A stretch of 6,113 nt of DNA from Gammaproteobacteria bacterium (GCA_002748505.1 PDSN01000069.1:1-6113); one strand, 5' to 3'; shown: positions 1-6,000, counted from the stretch's first letter. The notes: generated from the letters alone by a model not told the origin. Numbers and translations: made by a program.

Positions 1-439
1 TGCCATGCGTGGCAACGTGGTCGACATGGCCGTGGGTATTATCATCGGTGGCGCGTTTGGCACCATTGTCAAAAGTCTCGTGTCGGACGTTATCATGCCG
101 CCTGTCGGTATGCTCCTGGGTGGGGTGGACTTTACCGATTTGTTTGTGACCCTGAAAGAAGGCTCGACCGCTGGCCCCTACGCCACTCTGGAAGCCGCTC
201 AGGCCGCGGGTGCGGTGACCATCAACTACGGTGTATTCGCTAACGCAGTGATCAGTTTCCTGATTGTTGCCTTCGCCGTATTTTTGCTGATTAAGGGCAT
301 TAACAGCCTGAAACGCGAGCAGGAAGAGGAAGAAAAAGCGCCAGACACCAAAGAATGTACCTACTGCTGCAGCTCGATTCCCATCAAAGCGACCCGCTGC
401 CCCAGCTGTACCGCAGAACTGGATTCCGCAGGCGCTTAA
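1..439 (+). CDS. mscL: Large-conductance mechanosensitive channel MscL (5' end cut), with a C-terminal zinc-ribbon-like tail
   Basis: MscL is a homopentameric inner-membrane channel that opens under membrane tension and releases solutes on osmotic downshock. The visible protein begins AMRGNVVDMAVG, the highly conserved TM1 gate region. Reading frame is open to the window edge (first full codon GCC at 2-4), so about a dozen N-terminal residues (usually like MSFIKEFKEF) are missing; the ATG at 5 is internal, not the start. Counting from that Met, TM1 is about residues 3-30, a periplasmic loop follows, and TM2 is about 75-98 (NAVISFLIVAFAVFLLIKGI). After an acidic linker (EQEEEEK) the tail carries C118-x2-C121, C122 and C132-x2-C135, a zinc-ribbon-like pattern in place of the C-terminal helical bundle of E. 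coli MscL. Identity is very secure; metal binding by the tail is inference. Confidence 0.96.
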   Translation, partial: AMRGNVVDMAVGIIIGGAFGTIVKSLVSDVIMPPVGMLLGGVDFTDLFVTLKEGSTAGPYATLEAAQAAGAVTINYGVFANAVISFLIVAFAVFLLIKGINSLKREQEEEEKAPDTKECTYCCSSIPIKATRCPSCTAELDSAGA

Positions 440-457
440 TACGCTCAAATGTAAAAC

Positions 458-487
458 AAAAAAAGCTGGGCATGCCCAGCTTTTTTT
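458..487. terminator. Bidirectional intrinsic terminator between mscL and the nitroreductase gene
   Basis: A perfect palindrome, AGCTGGGC-AT-GCCCAGCT (464-481), is flanked by seven A's on the left (458-464) and seven T's on the right (481-487). It reads as a GC-rich hairpin followed by a U-tract on both strands. It lies 18 bp after the mscL stop and 15 bp after the stop of the convergent minus-strand gene, so it can end both transcripts. Confidence 0.93.
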
Positions 488-502
488 ATGCCTGTTTTTT
501 CC

Positions 503-1132
503 TCAACGATAGCTGACAAATTCCTCTGCCGCCACTCGCACTTTAGCGTAGCTGGCACTGGCGTCATCGCGGTGGCGCTCACCTAAGGTGCAAATGACAG
601 TTGCGGTCAGCGCTTGCTCGGCAAGCCCCAGCACCTGGTCGTAAGCCGCAGGCACAAATCCACCCATAGGGCAGGCATCCACACCCTCAAGCGCAGCGGC
701 GGTAATAAAATGCCCCAGGGCAATAAAGGTCTGCTGCTTAGACCAGCTCAGCAGTTGCTCCGCATTAAAACTATGCAGTGTGCCGCCGATGCTTTCTTCC
801 ATCGCCGCTAACTGCTGTGCCGACAACTCAGGCCGCGCCGCCTTCACCCTCGCCATATGCTGTGCCAGCAATGTTGCCGCACTGGCGGTGGATGTAGCAA
901 ACACCGCAAGATGAGAGCTGTCGCGCACTTTATCCTGCCCAAAAGAGTGTTCCAGCAATTGCTCGCGCAAGTTTTTGTCTTTAACAATCAATAAACGATA
1001 AGGCTGCACCCCATAAGAGGATGGCGCTAAACGCGCAGCCTCGACAAGGCGTTCTATAAGCGCTTGCTCCAGTTCCGTCTCGGCAAATTGGCGCACGGCA
1101 TAACGCCAGTTAAGGGCTTTTAAGTAATCCAT
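503..1132 (-). CDS. Nitroreductase family NAD(P)H-dependent oxidoreductase (NfsB-like)
   Basis: The 209-residue product matches the FMN-dependent nitroreductase fold, close to E. coli NfsB (217 aa) in size. Such cytosolic homodimers use NAD(P)H to reduce nitroaromatics, quinones or flavins. Seen in the sequence: an N-terminal LNWRYAVRQF (R10, R14 where NfsB has R10 and K14 for FMN phosphate), the LAPSSYGVQPYR segment (about 36-46) matching NfsB SPSSTNSQPW, the DSSHLAVFAT strand, the CPMGGF segment at 154-159 (NfsB PIEGF), TVICTLGERHRDD near 178-190, and K197/R199 near the C terminus, which likely also contact FMN. It is the second gene of an operon, 9 bp after the stop of the NlpE-like gene, with a purine-rich GAGAAAGAG before the ATG. 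The physiological substrate cannot be told from sequence. Confidence 0.92.
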   Translation of the reverse strand: MDYLKALNWRYAVRQFAETELEQALIERLVEAARLAPSSYGVQPYRLLIVKDKNLREQLLEHSFGQDKVRDSSHLAVFATSTASAATLLAQHMARVKAARPELSAQQLAAMEESIGGTLHSFNAEQLLSWSKQQTFIALGHFITAAALEGVDACPMGGFVPAAYDQVLGLAEQALTATVICTLGERHRDDASASYAKVRVAAEEFVSYR

Positions 1133-1141
1133 AGCTCTTTC

Positions 1142-1561
1142 TCAGGGTATTTTTGTCAGTTGATAAGTGGTGGAGCTATCCATGGGCTGACCTTGAATAT
1201 CCAGTAATTCCAGGGCATCTTCAGTCACTAAAAAGCGGTAGTGGGCGAGCATCAGCGCGCCACCGTCTTTTTCCCATTGCAGATCACCCGTGTAAAACTG
1301 CGGATCGCCGGGTTGCCCGACAATACGCTCGACAAGTTCGTAACCATCGCCGGACAAAGAAACCTGCAGCGCCACAGGCTCACAACCTGCACAGGACACG
1401 GTGCCCTTGTAGTCGCCTTCCCAATCGAGACTATTGCGCGCATTGTGACGAAGATCCGGCACCCGTACCTCGCTGGTGACTCTTGAGACCTGATCGCCCC
1501 AGATAATCCAAACCAGCGCTAAAATTGCAACACTCAGCAGTAAGTTGGTGATGGTTTTCAT
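1142..1561 (-). CDS. NlpE N-terminal-domain protein, membrane-anchored, without a lipobox
   Basis: The 139-residue product has one hydrophobic segment (about 5-21, NLLLSVAILALVWIIW) followed by a periplasmic domain. Residues 43-62 (NSLDWEGDYKGTVSCAGCEP) match the signature of the NlpE N-terminal domain, in which a small beta-barrel carries a CxxC pair; here C57-A-G-C60. The rest (GYELVERIVG, TGDLQWEKDGGALMLA, LELLDIQGQPM, YQLTKI) follows the repeated strands of that domain. E. coli NlpE is an outer-membrane lipoprotein that signals surface contact and envelope or copper stress through Cpx. Here no Cys follows the hydrophobic segment before C57, so lipidation is not expected; an inner-membrane anchor or a cleaved signal peptide is more likely. 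The C-terminal OB-like domain of NlpE is absent. The gene heads an operon with the nitroreductase; a GGACAG motif lies just before the ATG. A role in redox or metal sensing is inference. Confidence 0.8.
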   Translation of the reverse strand: MKTITNLLLSVAILALVWIIWGDQVSRVTSEVRVPDLRHNARNSLDWEGDYKGTVSCAGCEPVALQVSLSGDGYELVERIVGQPGDPQFYTGDLQWEKDGGALMLAHYRFLVTEDALELLDIQGQPMDSSTTYQLTKIP

Positions 1562-1591
1562 ACTCTGTCCACGGTAATTGACAACGCCCGC

Positions 1592-1620
1592 ATTCTATAC
1601 CGGCGCCTTGCTGAAGACAA
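1592..1620 (-). promoter_or_regulatory. Putative sigma-70 promoter of the NlpE-like/nitroreductase operon
   Basis: On the minus strand a -35 box TTGTCT (1615-1620) is separated by exactly 17 bp from a -10 box TAGAAT (1592-1597; 5 of 6 bases of consensus). It would start transcription near 1584-1586, giving a leader of about 23-25 nt before the ATG at 1561. It lies in the 120-bp gap after the SQR fusion gene, so the operon can be expressed on its own. No clear terminator ends the upstream gene in this gap, so read-through is also possible. Confidence 0.6.
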
Positions 1621-1681
1621 AGCCAGCGTTTTTATGCCTTGGCTGCGTGGCACAGGCTTGCGCGGCAAACGAGCGATAGCG

Positions 1682-3355
1682 CTACTTCGCAGCAACTTTC
1701 TCAGGGTTGGCCAGCCATTCACGCCCCTTGAGCATGGCCTTCCAATACACCGGCGGCAGCAGCCTTTCTTTCAAAAACCACGCTGTGCGACTGGGTTTAG
1801 TGCCATCGATCAGCCACTTGGGAAAACTCGGCAACAGCGTGCCCCCATAGCCAAACTCCGCCAGGACAATTTTACCGCGCTCCACCGTGAGCGGGCAGGA
1901 ACCATAGCCATTGTATTGCGTCACCGGCGCACCGCCGTTGATATCGGCAACAATATTATCCGCCACCACCGGTGCCTGCATACGCGCAGCGGCAGCGGTT
2001 TTGGCGTTGGGTGCATTCATGGCGTCACCGAGTGACCAGATATTGTCAAAATGCCTGTGGCGCAGGGTAAACTGATCCACATCCACCCAACCGGCTCCGT
2101 CGGCCAGAGGTGACACACGAATAAAGTCTGGCGCCATCTGCGGCGGCACCACATGAATCATATCGAATTCCGTAGTGTACTCACTGGGCTCTGCATCGGG
2201 CTTGTCAACGCGGAAAGTCGCCGTTTTTGCCTGGCCATCAATTGCCACAAGGTTATTAAAAAAATTCAGCGTCGCACCGTATTTCTGCATATAGGACTCA
2301 AGTGCAGGCACGTAATCAGGCACCCCGAACAGCACACCAGCGGCGTTCATAAACTGAATGTCGATTTGCTGGATACGACCTTGTTTAAACCAATAATCTC
2401 CTGAAAGATACAAGGCTTTTTGCGGCGCACCGGCGCACTTAATCGGCATGGGCGGCTGGGTAAAAATGGCCTTACCGCCGCGCAGGTTTTGCACCAGCTC
2501 CCAGGTATAGGGCGCTAAATCATAGCGGTAATTGGAGGTAACACCGTTGCGCCCCAGGGTATCGGCCAAACCTTCAATACCGTTCCAGTTCAGCTTAATG
2601 CCTGGGCAGACAATCAAACGTTCGTATTTCACCACCCGACAGCCATCTAAAATAACCGCATTGTTGGCCGGTTCAAACGCAGCGACCGCAGCTTTAATCC
2701 ATTTCACACCTCTGGGAATTAAACTGCCCATGGTTTTTGCGGTGCTCGTCGCATCAAAAATACCAGCACCAACCATGGTCCAGCCCGGCTGATAGTAGTG
2801 AATGTCTGCGGGGTCAATCACCGCAATATCCAGATCTTCCTTGCGCGCTCGCAGCGACGACGCCACCGCAATACCCCCTGCGCCCGCACCGATAATAAGC
2901 ACGTCGAATTTGGCATCACCGGTTTCGGTGGGCGTTTTACCGCCATTGACGATGCGCCGCACCACACCGGACATATCGTAACCCGCCGCTTTGGTGGCCG
3001 CGAGAATATCCGCCGGTGCCAGTTTGCTTGCCTGGGACAGAGACCACAAAGTTGCGCAGCGTGTACCACTGCGACAATAGGCTAATATCGGCCCTGGCAA
3101 TTCGTCCAGGGATTTCCCAAACAACACCGCATCTTCATCACTGACCATACCGCTGGTCACCGGTTGATAGCGCGCTTCCAGGCCAGCAGCTTTCGCTGCG
3201 GCTTCTATTTCGTCGAAACCGGGCTGATCTGCGCCCTCGCCATCGGGCCTGTTGCACACCAGTGAGCGAAATCCCAAATCGGCTAATGGCGCCAAATCCG
3301 CAGGGCTAAGCTGTGGGCTGACCGATACCTGATCACTGATTTTCCTGATATCCAA
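1682..3355 (-). CDS. Fusion of DUF442/BLH rhodanese-like domain and type II sulfide:quinone oxidoreductase
   Basis: This 557-residue protein has two parts. Residues 1 to about 110 are a DUF442 (BLH, TIGR01244-type) domain: MDIRKISDQVSVSPQLSP, SLVCNRPDGE, then the active loop Y93-C94-R-S-G-T-R99. The loop is C-x4-R, as in rhodaneses, which suggests persulfide transfer. Residues 150-557 are an FAD enzyme of the SQR family: GAGAGG dinucleotide motif at 156-161, HYYQPGWTMVGAG near 186-198, PIKCAGAPQKALYLS with C307, a late FAD motif SLGDA at 441-445, and YNGYGSCPL with C487. The C307 and C487 contexts match the two redox cysteines of human SQOR (C201, C379), so type II activity is likely: sulfide is oxidised to a persulfide and electrons go to quinone. 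The C-terminal ERLLPPVYWKAMLKG resembles the membrane-binding helices of SQOR. The gene stands alone; no persulfide dioxygenase is in view. The start is TTG, fixed by a good ribosome site and by family alignment. Confidence 0.92.
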   Translation of the reverse strand: MDIRKISDQVSVSPQLSPADLAPLADLGFRSLVCNRPDGEGADQPGFDEIEAAAKAAGLEARYQPVTSGMVSDEDAVLFGKSLDELPGPILAYCRSGTRCATLWSLSQASKLAPADILAATKAAGYDMSGVVRRIVNGGKTPTETGDAKFDVLIIGAGAGGIAVASSLRARKEDLDIAVIDPADIHYYQPGWTMVGAGIFDATSTAKTMGSLIPRGVKWIKAAVAAFEPANNAVILDGCRVVKYERLIVCPGIKLNWNGIEGLADTLGRNGVTSNYRYDLAPYTWELVQNLRGGKAIFTQPPMPIKCAGAPQKALYLSGDYWFKQGRIQQIDIQFMNAAGVLFGVPDYVPALESYMQKYGATLNFFNNLVAIDGQAKTATFRVDKPDAEPSEYTTEFDMIHVVPPQMAPDFIRVSPLADGAGWVDVDQFTLRHRHFDNIWSLGDAMNAPNAKTAAAARMQAPVVADNIVADINGGAPVTQYNGYGSCPLTVERGKIVLAEFGYGGTLLPSFPKWLIDGTKPSRTAWFLKERLLPPVYWKAMLKGREWLANPEKVAAK

Positions 3356-3363
3356 GGTGCGCT

Positions 3364-3368
3364 CTCCT
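3364..3368 (-). promoter_or_regulatory. Strong Shine-Dalgarno that fixes a TTG start
   Basis: AGGAG on the minus strand lies 8 nt before TTG (3353-3355). No ATG or GTG start in frame fits better, and translation from TTG gives the usual family N terminus (MDIRKIS). The TTG is therefore taken as the true start of the SQR fusion gene; a weak start codon may limit its output. Confidence 0.85.
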
Positions 3369-3398
3369 ATTCCGACTAAAACCTGTACTCTGAAAACG

Positions 3399-3429
3399 CT
3401 GATTGATGCGGTATCACCGCATCGATCAG
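3399..3429. repeat. 14-bp inverted repeat in the leader/promoter region of the SQR fusion gene
   Basis: CTGATTGATGCGGT (3399-3412) and ACCGCATCGATCAG (3416-3429) are inverted copies matching at 13 of 14 positions, the odd one giving a G-T wobble. A 3-nt loop (ATC) separates them. The repeat lies 43 bp upstream of the TTG start of the minus-strand gene and about 84 bp from the -35 box of the divergent ibpA promoter. On the minus strand a short T4 run follows the repeat after three bases. It could be a regulator operator or an RNA hairpin in the SQR leader. It resembles no operator I can name. Confidence 0.8.
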
Positions 3430-3512
3430 AATTGCCTTAAGTTTGCCCCCTTGTGGCCTGCGAATCAATTACCCGTCGCAACTATCGTCGACGAAAAGAC
3501 CGTAAAAAAAAC

Positions 3513-3541
3513 CTTGAAACCTGACTGAGTGACCCCCATGT
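3513..3541 (+). promoter_or_regulatory. Consensus sigma-32 heat-shock promoter of ibpA
   Basis: A -35 box CTTGAAA (3513-3519) and a -10 box CCCCATGT (3534-3541) match the sigma-32 (RpoH) consensus CTTGAAA / CCCCATNT at every defined base, with a 14-bp spacer. Eight A's at 3504-3511 directly upstream resemble an UP element. Transcription should begin near 3547-3550, giving a leader of about 60 nt before the ibpA ATG. Confidence 0.92.
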
Positions 3542-3564
3542 TTTGTAATGAGGGAAATGCTCGA

Positions 3565-3611
3565 TGAGGTTTTCCTCACATTATCGCTTACTTAAGGAGG
3601 ATAGTATTATG
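3565..3611 (+). promoter_or_regulatory. ROSE-like RNA thermometer in the ibpA leader, covering the ribosome site
   Basis: Two hairpins can form. The first is TGAGG-TTTT-CCTCA (3565-3578). The second pairs 3580-3588 (ending UCGCU) with 3598-3605 (AGGAUAGU): A-U, U-G, U-A, A-U, U-A, C-G, a bulged G3586, C-G, U-A, closing a 9-nt loop. UCGCU fits the UYGCU motif that defines ROSE elements, including the single bulged G opposite the Shine-Dalgarno. The very strong ribosome site AAGGAGG (3594-3600), 8 nt before the ATG, would thus be partly hidden at low temperature and freed by heat. Small-heat-shock genes are the classic ROSE hosts. Folding was done by hand. Confidence 0.75.
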
Positions 3612-4070
3612 CGTCATTCAATTGATTTTTCACCCCTTTATCGTCACGCCATCGGCTTTGATCGTATGGCTTCCATGTTGGATTCCGTCAATGCGGAGAA
3701 AGCTGCGTCCTACCCGCCCTATAACGTGGAGCGCGTGGAGGAGAACCGTTATCGTATTACCATGGCTGTGGCCGGCTTTAGCGAAGATCAGCTGAGCATC
3801 ACCACAGGACACAACACCCTGTTGATTAGCGGCCAGCAAATTGCTGAGGAAGACGACACCGAATACCTCTACCAGGGTATCGCAGCGCGCAATTTTGAGC
3901 GCAAATTCCAACTGGCCGAGCACGTCAAGGTGACTTCTGCCCGCTTGGAAAATGGTTTGCTGCACGTGGAGCTTGAGCGCGAAATTCCCGAGTCACTGCG
4001 CCCCAGAACCATTGCTATTAACTCCAAAGCCAACAAAGGCGAGTTGCTGGAGCAGGAGCAGGTCGATTAA
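3609..4070 (+). CDS. ibpA: Small heat-shock protein Hsp20, IbpA type
   Basis: A 153-residue, ATP-independent cytosolic holdase that binds unfolding proteins at aggregates and hands them to DnaK/ClpB. The N terminus RHSIDFSPLYRHAIGFDRM is very close to E. coli IbpA. The alpha-crystallin domain spans about 36-126 (YPPYNVERVEENRYRITMAV, then YLYQGIAARNFERKFQLAE), with the typical A-x3-NGLL motif at 111-118. The C-terminal I-x-I anchor is I135-A-I137, followed by a 16-residue polar tail, a little longer than in E. coli. The start is the ATG at 3609, not the in-frame ATG at 3564: it has AAGGAGG 8 nt upstream and gives the family N terminus. The gene is monocistronic, with a heat-shock promoter and thermometer before it and a terminator after it. 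Confidence 0.96.
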   Translation: MRHSIDFSPLYRHAIGFDRMASMLDSVNAEKAASYPPYNVERVEENRYRITMAVAGFSEDQLSITTGHNTLLISGQQIAEEDDTEYLYQGIAARNFERKFQLAEHVKVTSARLENGLLHVELEREIPESLRPRTIAINSKANKGELLEQEQVD

Positions 4071-4085
4071 CACCAGAGCGAAGCG

Positions 4086-4113
4086 GGCCACCTGACGGGT
4101 GGCCTGTTTTTTT
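4086..4113 (+). terminator. Intrinsic terminator of ibpA
   Basis: GGCCACC (4086-4092) pairs with GGTGGCC (4098-4104) around a 5-nt loop, and seven T's follow at 4107-4113. It begins 16 bp after the ibpA stop and lies between ibpA and the convergent amidohydrolase gene, whose stop is at 4129-4131. On the minus strand no T-tract follows the hairpin, so it works mainly for ibpA. Confidence 0.93.
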
Positions 4114-4128
4114 GTTCCGTCCTTTGTT

Positions 4129-5916
4129 CTAATTCTGCACCACTGGCAGTGGAAATTTTTCGCGCTGATACAGCGTGACGCCGCCGACCAGGGTCCGGTC
4201 AACTTTCATTTTGCGCAGTTTTTTCTCTCCGGCGTCCAGTAAGTTGCCATTTAGAATTATCATATCCGCCGCTTTGCCCGGCTCTAAAGAGCCAATGTTT
4301 TCCTCTTGAAACACCTGCCAGGCGGCATCGATGGTCAACGCCCGCAGCGCCTGCATCATATCGACGCGCTGCGCTTTGCCCAGTATTTTGCCCGAACGGG
4401 TTTTCCGATAAACCGTGCTCCAAAGCGCCTGCAAGGGTCGCATCGGCACTACCGGTGAATCCAGGTGTACACTGTATTTTAAGCCCAGGGACTGTGCACT
4501 GGCGGCGGGACTGATATTTTCAGCGCGCCGCTCACCGAGAAACACATCGCGATGACGATCTCCCCAAAACCAGGTGTGTGCGGAAAAGAAACTCGGCGTC
4601 ACCCCAAGCTCCTGCATGGCTTGCAATTGATCTTCCCGGCTCATTTGCGCGTGAATTAAAATCAGACGCGGATCGTCCACTGGATATTCGCGCTGCGCCG
4701 CTTTAAAAGCGCGTAAAATATCGTCGATGGCCGCATCGCCATTACCGTGAATCGCCATTTGGTAGCCCTTTTTATGCAGCGCGGTGACCCGTTCTTGTAA
4801 CTCTGCAAAAGGCATCAGAGGCCAACCGCGAAACAACTCTGTACTGCCATCAACACCCCCTTGCTCACCGTGACGTGGCGGCGGTGGCGTGTGATAGGGC
4901 TCACTCAAATAGCCCGTGTACGCTTGAATACTGCCGTCCGCCATCAGCTTGACAGCGCCTGCTATGAAACGGCCATTGCTCTGGCGTTGTTGTTGATAGT
5001 CACCCTGTAACAAACGTTTTTCCCAATCGTCATAAAAAGGAAAATACACCAATCGCAAGGGGATAATCCCCAGGCGACTCATCACCCTGAAGGCTGCGAC
5101 CTGGCGCGGAGCAACTGCACCGGCCTGTGCGGTGGTAACCCCATGGGACAAATAATCCTCCACCGCGGCATTGGTCATGGTCAATATCTGCCGCACACTA
5201 AAATCCATGGCGATGTTTTGCAGAGTAAGTCGCGCGGTTTCCTCCAAAAAGCCATTGGGTTCGCCACTTTCATCGCGGCCGATATAACCGCCCTCCGGGT
5301 CTGGCGTATCGCGGTGAATGTTCGCTAATTTCAGAGCGACGGAATTGCCCACCAGCATATGCCCGGAAACGTGCATGATAACAACGGGCACATCGAGACT
5401 GATGGCGTCCAGCTCGACGCGGGTGGGATGGCGGTTTTCAAGCAGCAGGGTATCGTCGTAGCCAAAACCGAACAGCAAGCCCTTACCGCCCTGTTTTTTT
5501 AACGCCTTGCGCAAACGGCTTTGCAGTTTCTCAATACTGGTCACCCTGCCCACTGGCGGCGCGGTCAGGTCTGCACCGATACTGGCAATGCCGGTACCGG
5601 GAAAATGGCCGTGAGCATCAATAAACCCAGGTAACAGAGTGCGCCCCTGCAGCTGGATAAGCTCAGTCTCATGGTCCACGTGCGCCAGCACCTCGGCATC
5701 ACTGCCGACCAGAGCAATACGCCCGTGCTTTACCCAAACCGCCTCGGCGATGCGGTTGTTTTGATCCATGGTAAGCACCTGGCCGCCAAGAAAGGCCTGA
5801 GACGCCGGCGGCGTTGGTTCTTTGTAGGCAATATAGGCCAACAGCGCCAGGCCAGCCAGTAAAAACAGGCCGACCAAAACAATGTTTTTCCATACAGAAC
5901 TCACGGAGAAAGGCAT
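4129..5916 (-). CDS. YtcJ-type amidohydrolase (amidohydrolase family 3) with an N-terminal membrane anchor
   Basis: The 595-residue product is a metal-dependent hydrolase of the YtcJ/N-substituted-formamide-deformylase group. Residues 1-9 are short and polar; about 10-31 form one hydrophobic helix (signal anchor or uncleaved signal), so the catalytic part probably faces the periplasm. Catalytic marks: GFIDAHGH with H102 and H104, VKLMADGS with K323 (possible carboxylated lysine), MAIHGNGD with H390, LIHAQ with H422, and VHLDSPV with D486; a terminal urease-like barrel ends in GSLEPGKAADMIIL (542-555). The native substrate is unknown (amide, formamide or similar C-N bond). Start: ATG 5914-5916 is the first in-frame start after a TAA, but AAAGG abuts it with no spacing; a GTG at 5902-5904 (residue 5) has AAGGA 11 nt upstream and is a possible alternative. 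Both keep the membrane helix. It stands alone in the window, convergent with ibpA. Confidence 0.88.
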   Translation of the reverse strand: MPFSVSSVWKNIVLVGLFLLAGLALLAYIAYKEPTPPASQAFLGGQVLTMDQNNRIAEAVWVKHGRIALVGSDAEVLAHVDHETELIQLQGRTLLPGFIDAHGHFPGTGIASIGADLTAPPVGRVTSIEKLQSRLRKALKKQGGKGLLFGFGYDDTLLLENRHPTRVELDAISLDVPVVIMHVSGHMLVGNSVALKLANIHRDTPDPEGGYIGRDESGEPNGFLEETARLTLQNIAMDFSVRQILTMTNAAVEDYLSHGVTTAQAGAVAPRQVAAFRVMSRLGIIPLRLVYFPFYDDWEKRLLQGDYQQQRQSNGRFIAGAVKLMADGSIQAYTGYLSEPYHTPPPPRHGEQGGVDGSTELFRGWPLMPFAELQERVTALHKKGYQMAIHGNGDAAIDDILRAFKAAQREYPVDDPRLILIHAQMSREDQLQAMQELGVTPSFFSAHTWFWGDRHRDVFLGERRAENISPAASAQSLGLKYSVHLDSPVVPMRPLQALWSTVYRKTRSGKILGKAQRVDMMQALRALTIDAAWQVFQEENIGSLEPGKAADMIILNGNLLDAGEKKLRKMKVDRTLVGGVTLYQREKFPLPVVQN

Positions 5917-5970
5917 CCTTTACGGGCTTTTTTAGCGCCCAGCTACACAGCGACGGTGAACCACGTTAAA

Positions 5971-6000
5971 GATAAAGCGGTTTACTGGCAAACGCTTATC
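5971..6000. repeat. Imperfect inverted repeat upstream of the amidohydrolase gene
   Basis: GATAAAGCGGTTT (5971-5983) and AAACGCTTATC (5990-6000) can pair over 11 bp with two single-base bulges around a 6-nt loop. It lies 54 bp before the amidohydrolase ATG on the minus strand. It could be an operator or leader hairpin. I see no convincing sigma-70 boxes in the 197-bp leader 5917-6113, so it cannot be placed relative to a start of transcription. Confidence 0.45.

Noticed and set aside
1621..1644. Possible terminator after the SQR gene (AGCCA...TGGCT, then TTTGTCTT on the minus strand)
   Set aside because: The stem is only 5 bp with a 14-nt loop and a broken T-tract; the right part overlaps the operon -35 box. 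Not strong enough to annotate.
1634..2035. 133-codon open frame on the + strand, and other long open frames opposite the SQR, nitroreductase and amidohydrolase genes
   Set aside because: They lie antisense or out of frame within well-identified genes, show no recognisable protein features and have no convincing ribosome sites.
3056..3076. Protein tyrosine phosphatase activity for the DUF442 loop of the SQR fusion
   Set aside because: Although DUF442 is placed near the phosphatase superfamily, the loop is C-x4-R (C94 to R99), not the C-x5-R needed for a phosphatase; a rhodanese-like role fits better.
3445..3458. Minus-strand GG-N10-GC upstream of the SQR gene, as in a sigma-54 promoter; tempting because sigma-54 activators (FisR) control sqr in some bacteria
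   Set aside because: Only the GG, GC and a few other bases fit; the -12 element reads GGGGC rather than TTGC and the -24 block lacks the GCAC part. Too degenerate to call.
3535..3554. Possible hairpin CCC-CAT with ATG-a-GGG in the ibpA leader
   Set aside because: Its left arm is the sigma-32 -10 box, which lies upstream of the expected transcript start, so it would not be in the RNA.
3564..3608. In-frame ATG at 3564 extending ibpA by 15 residues
   Set aside because: It has no ribosome site, lies inside the leader hairpin, and the extra residues do not fit the IbpA N terminus; ATG 3609 has AAGGAGG at ideal spacing.
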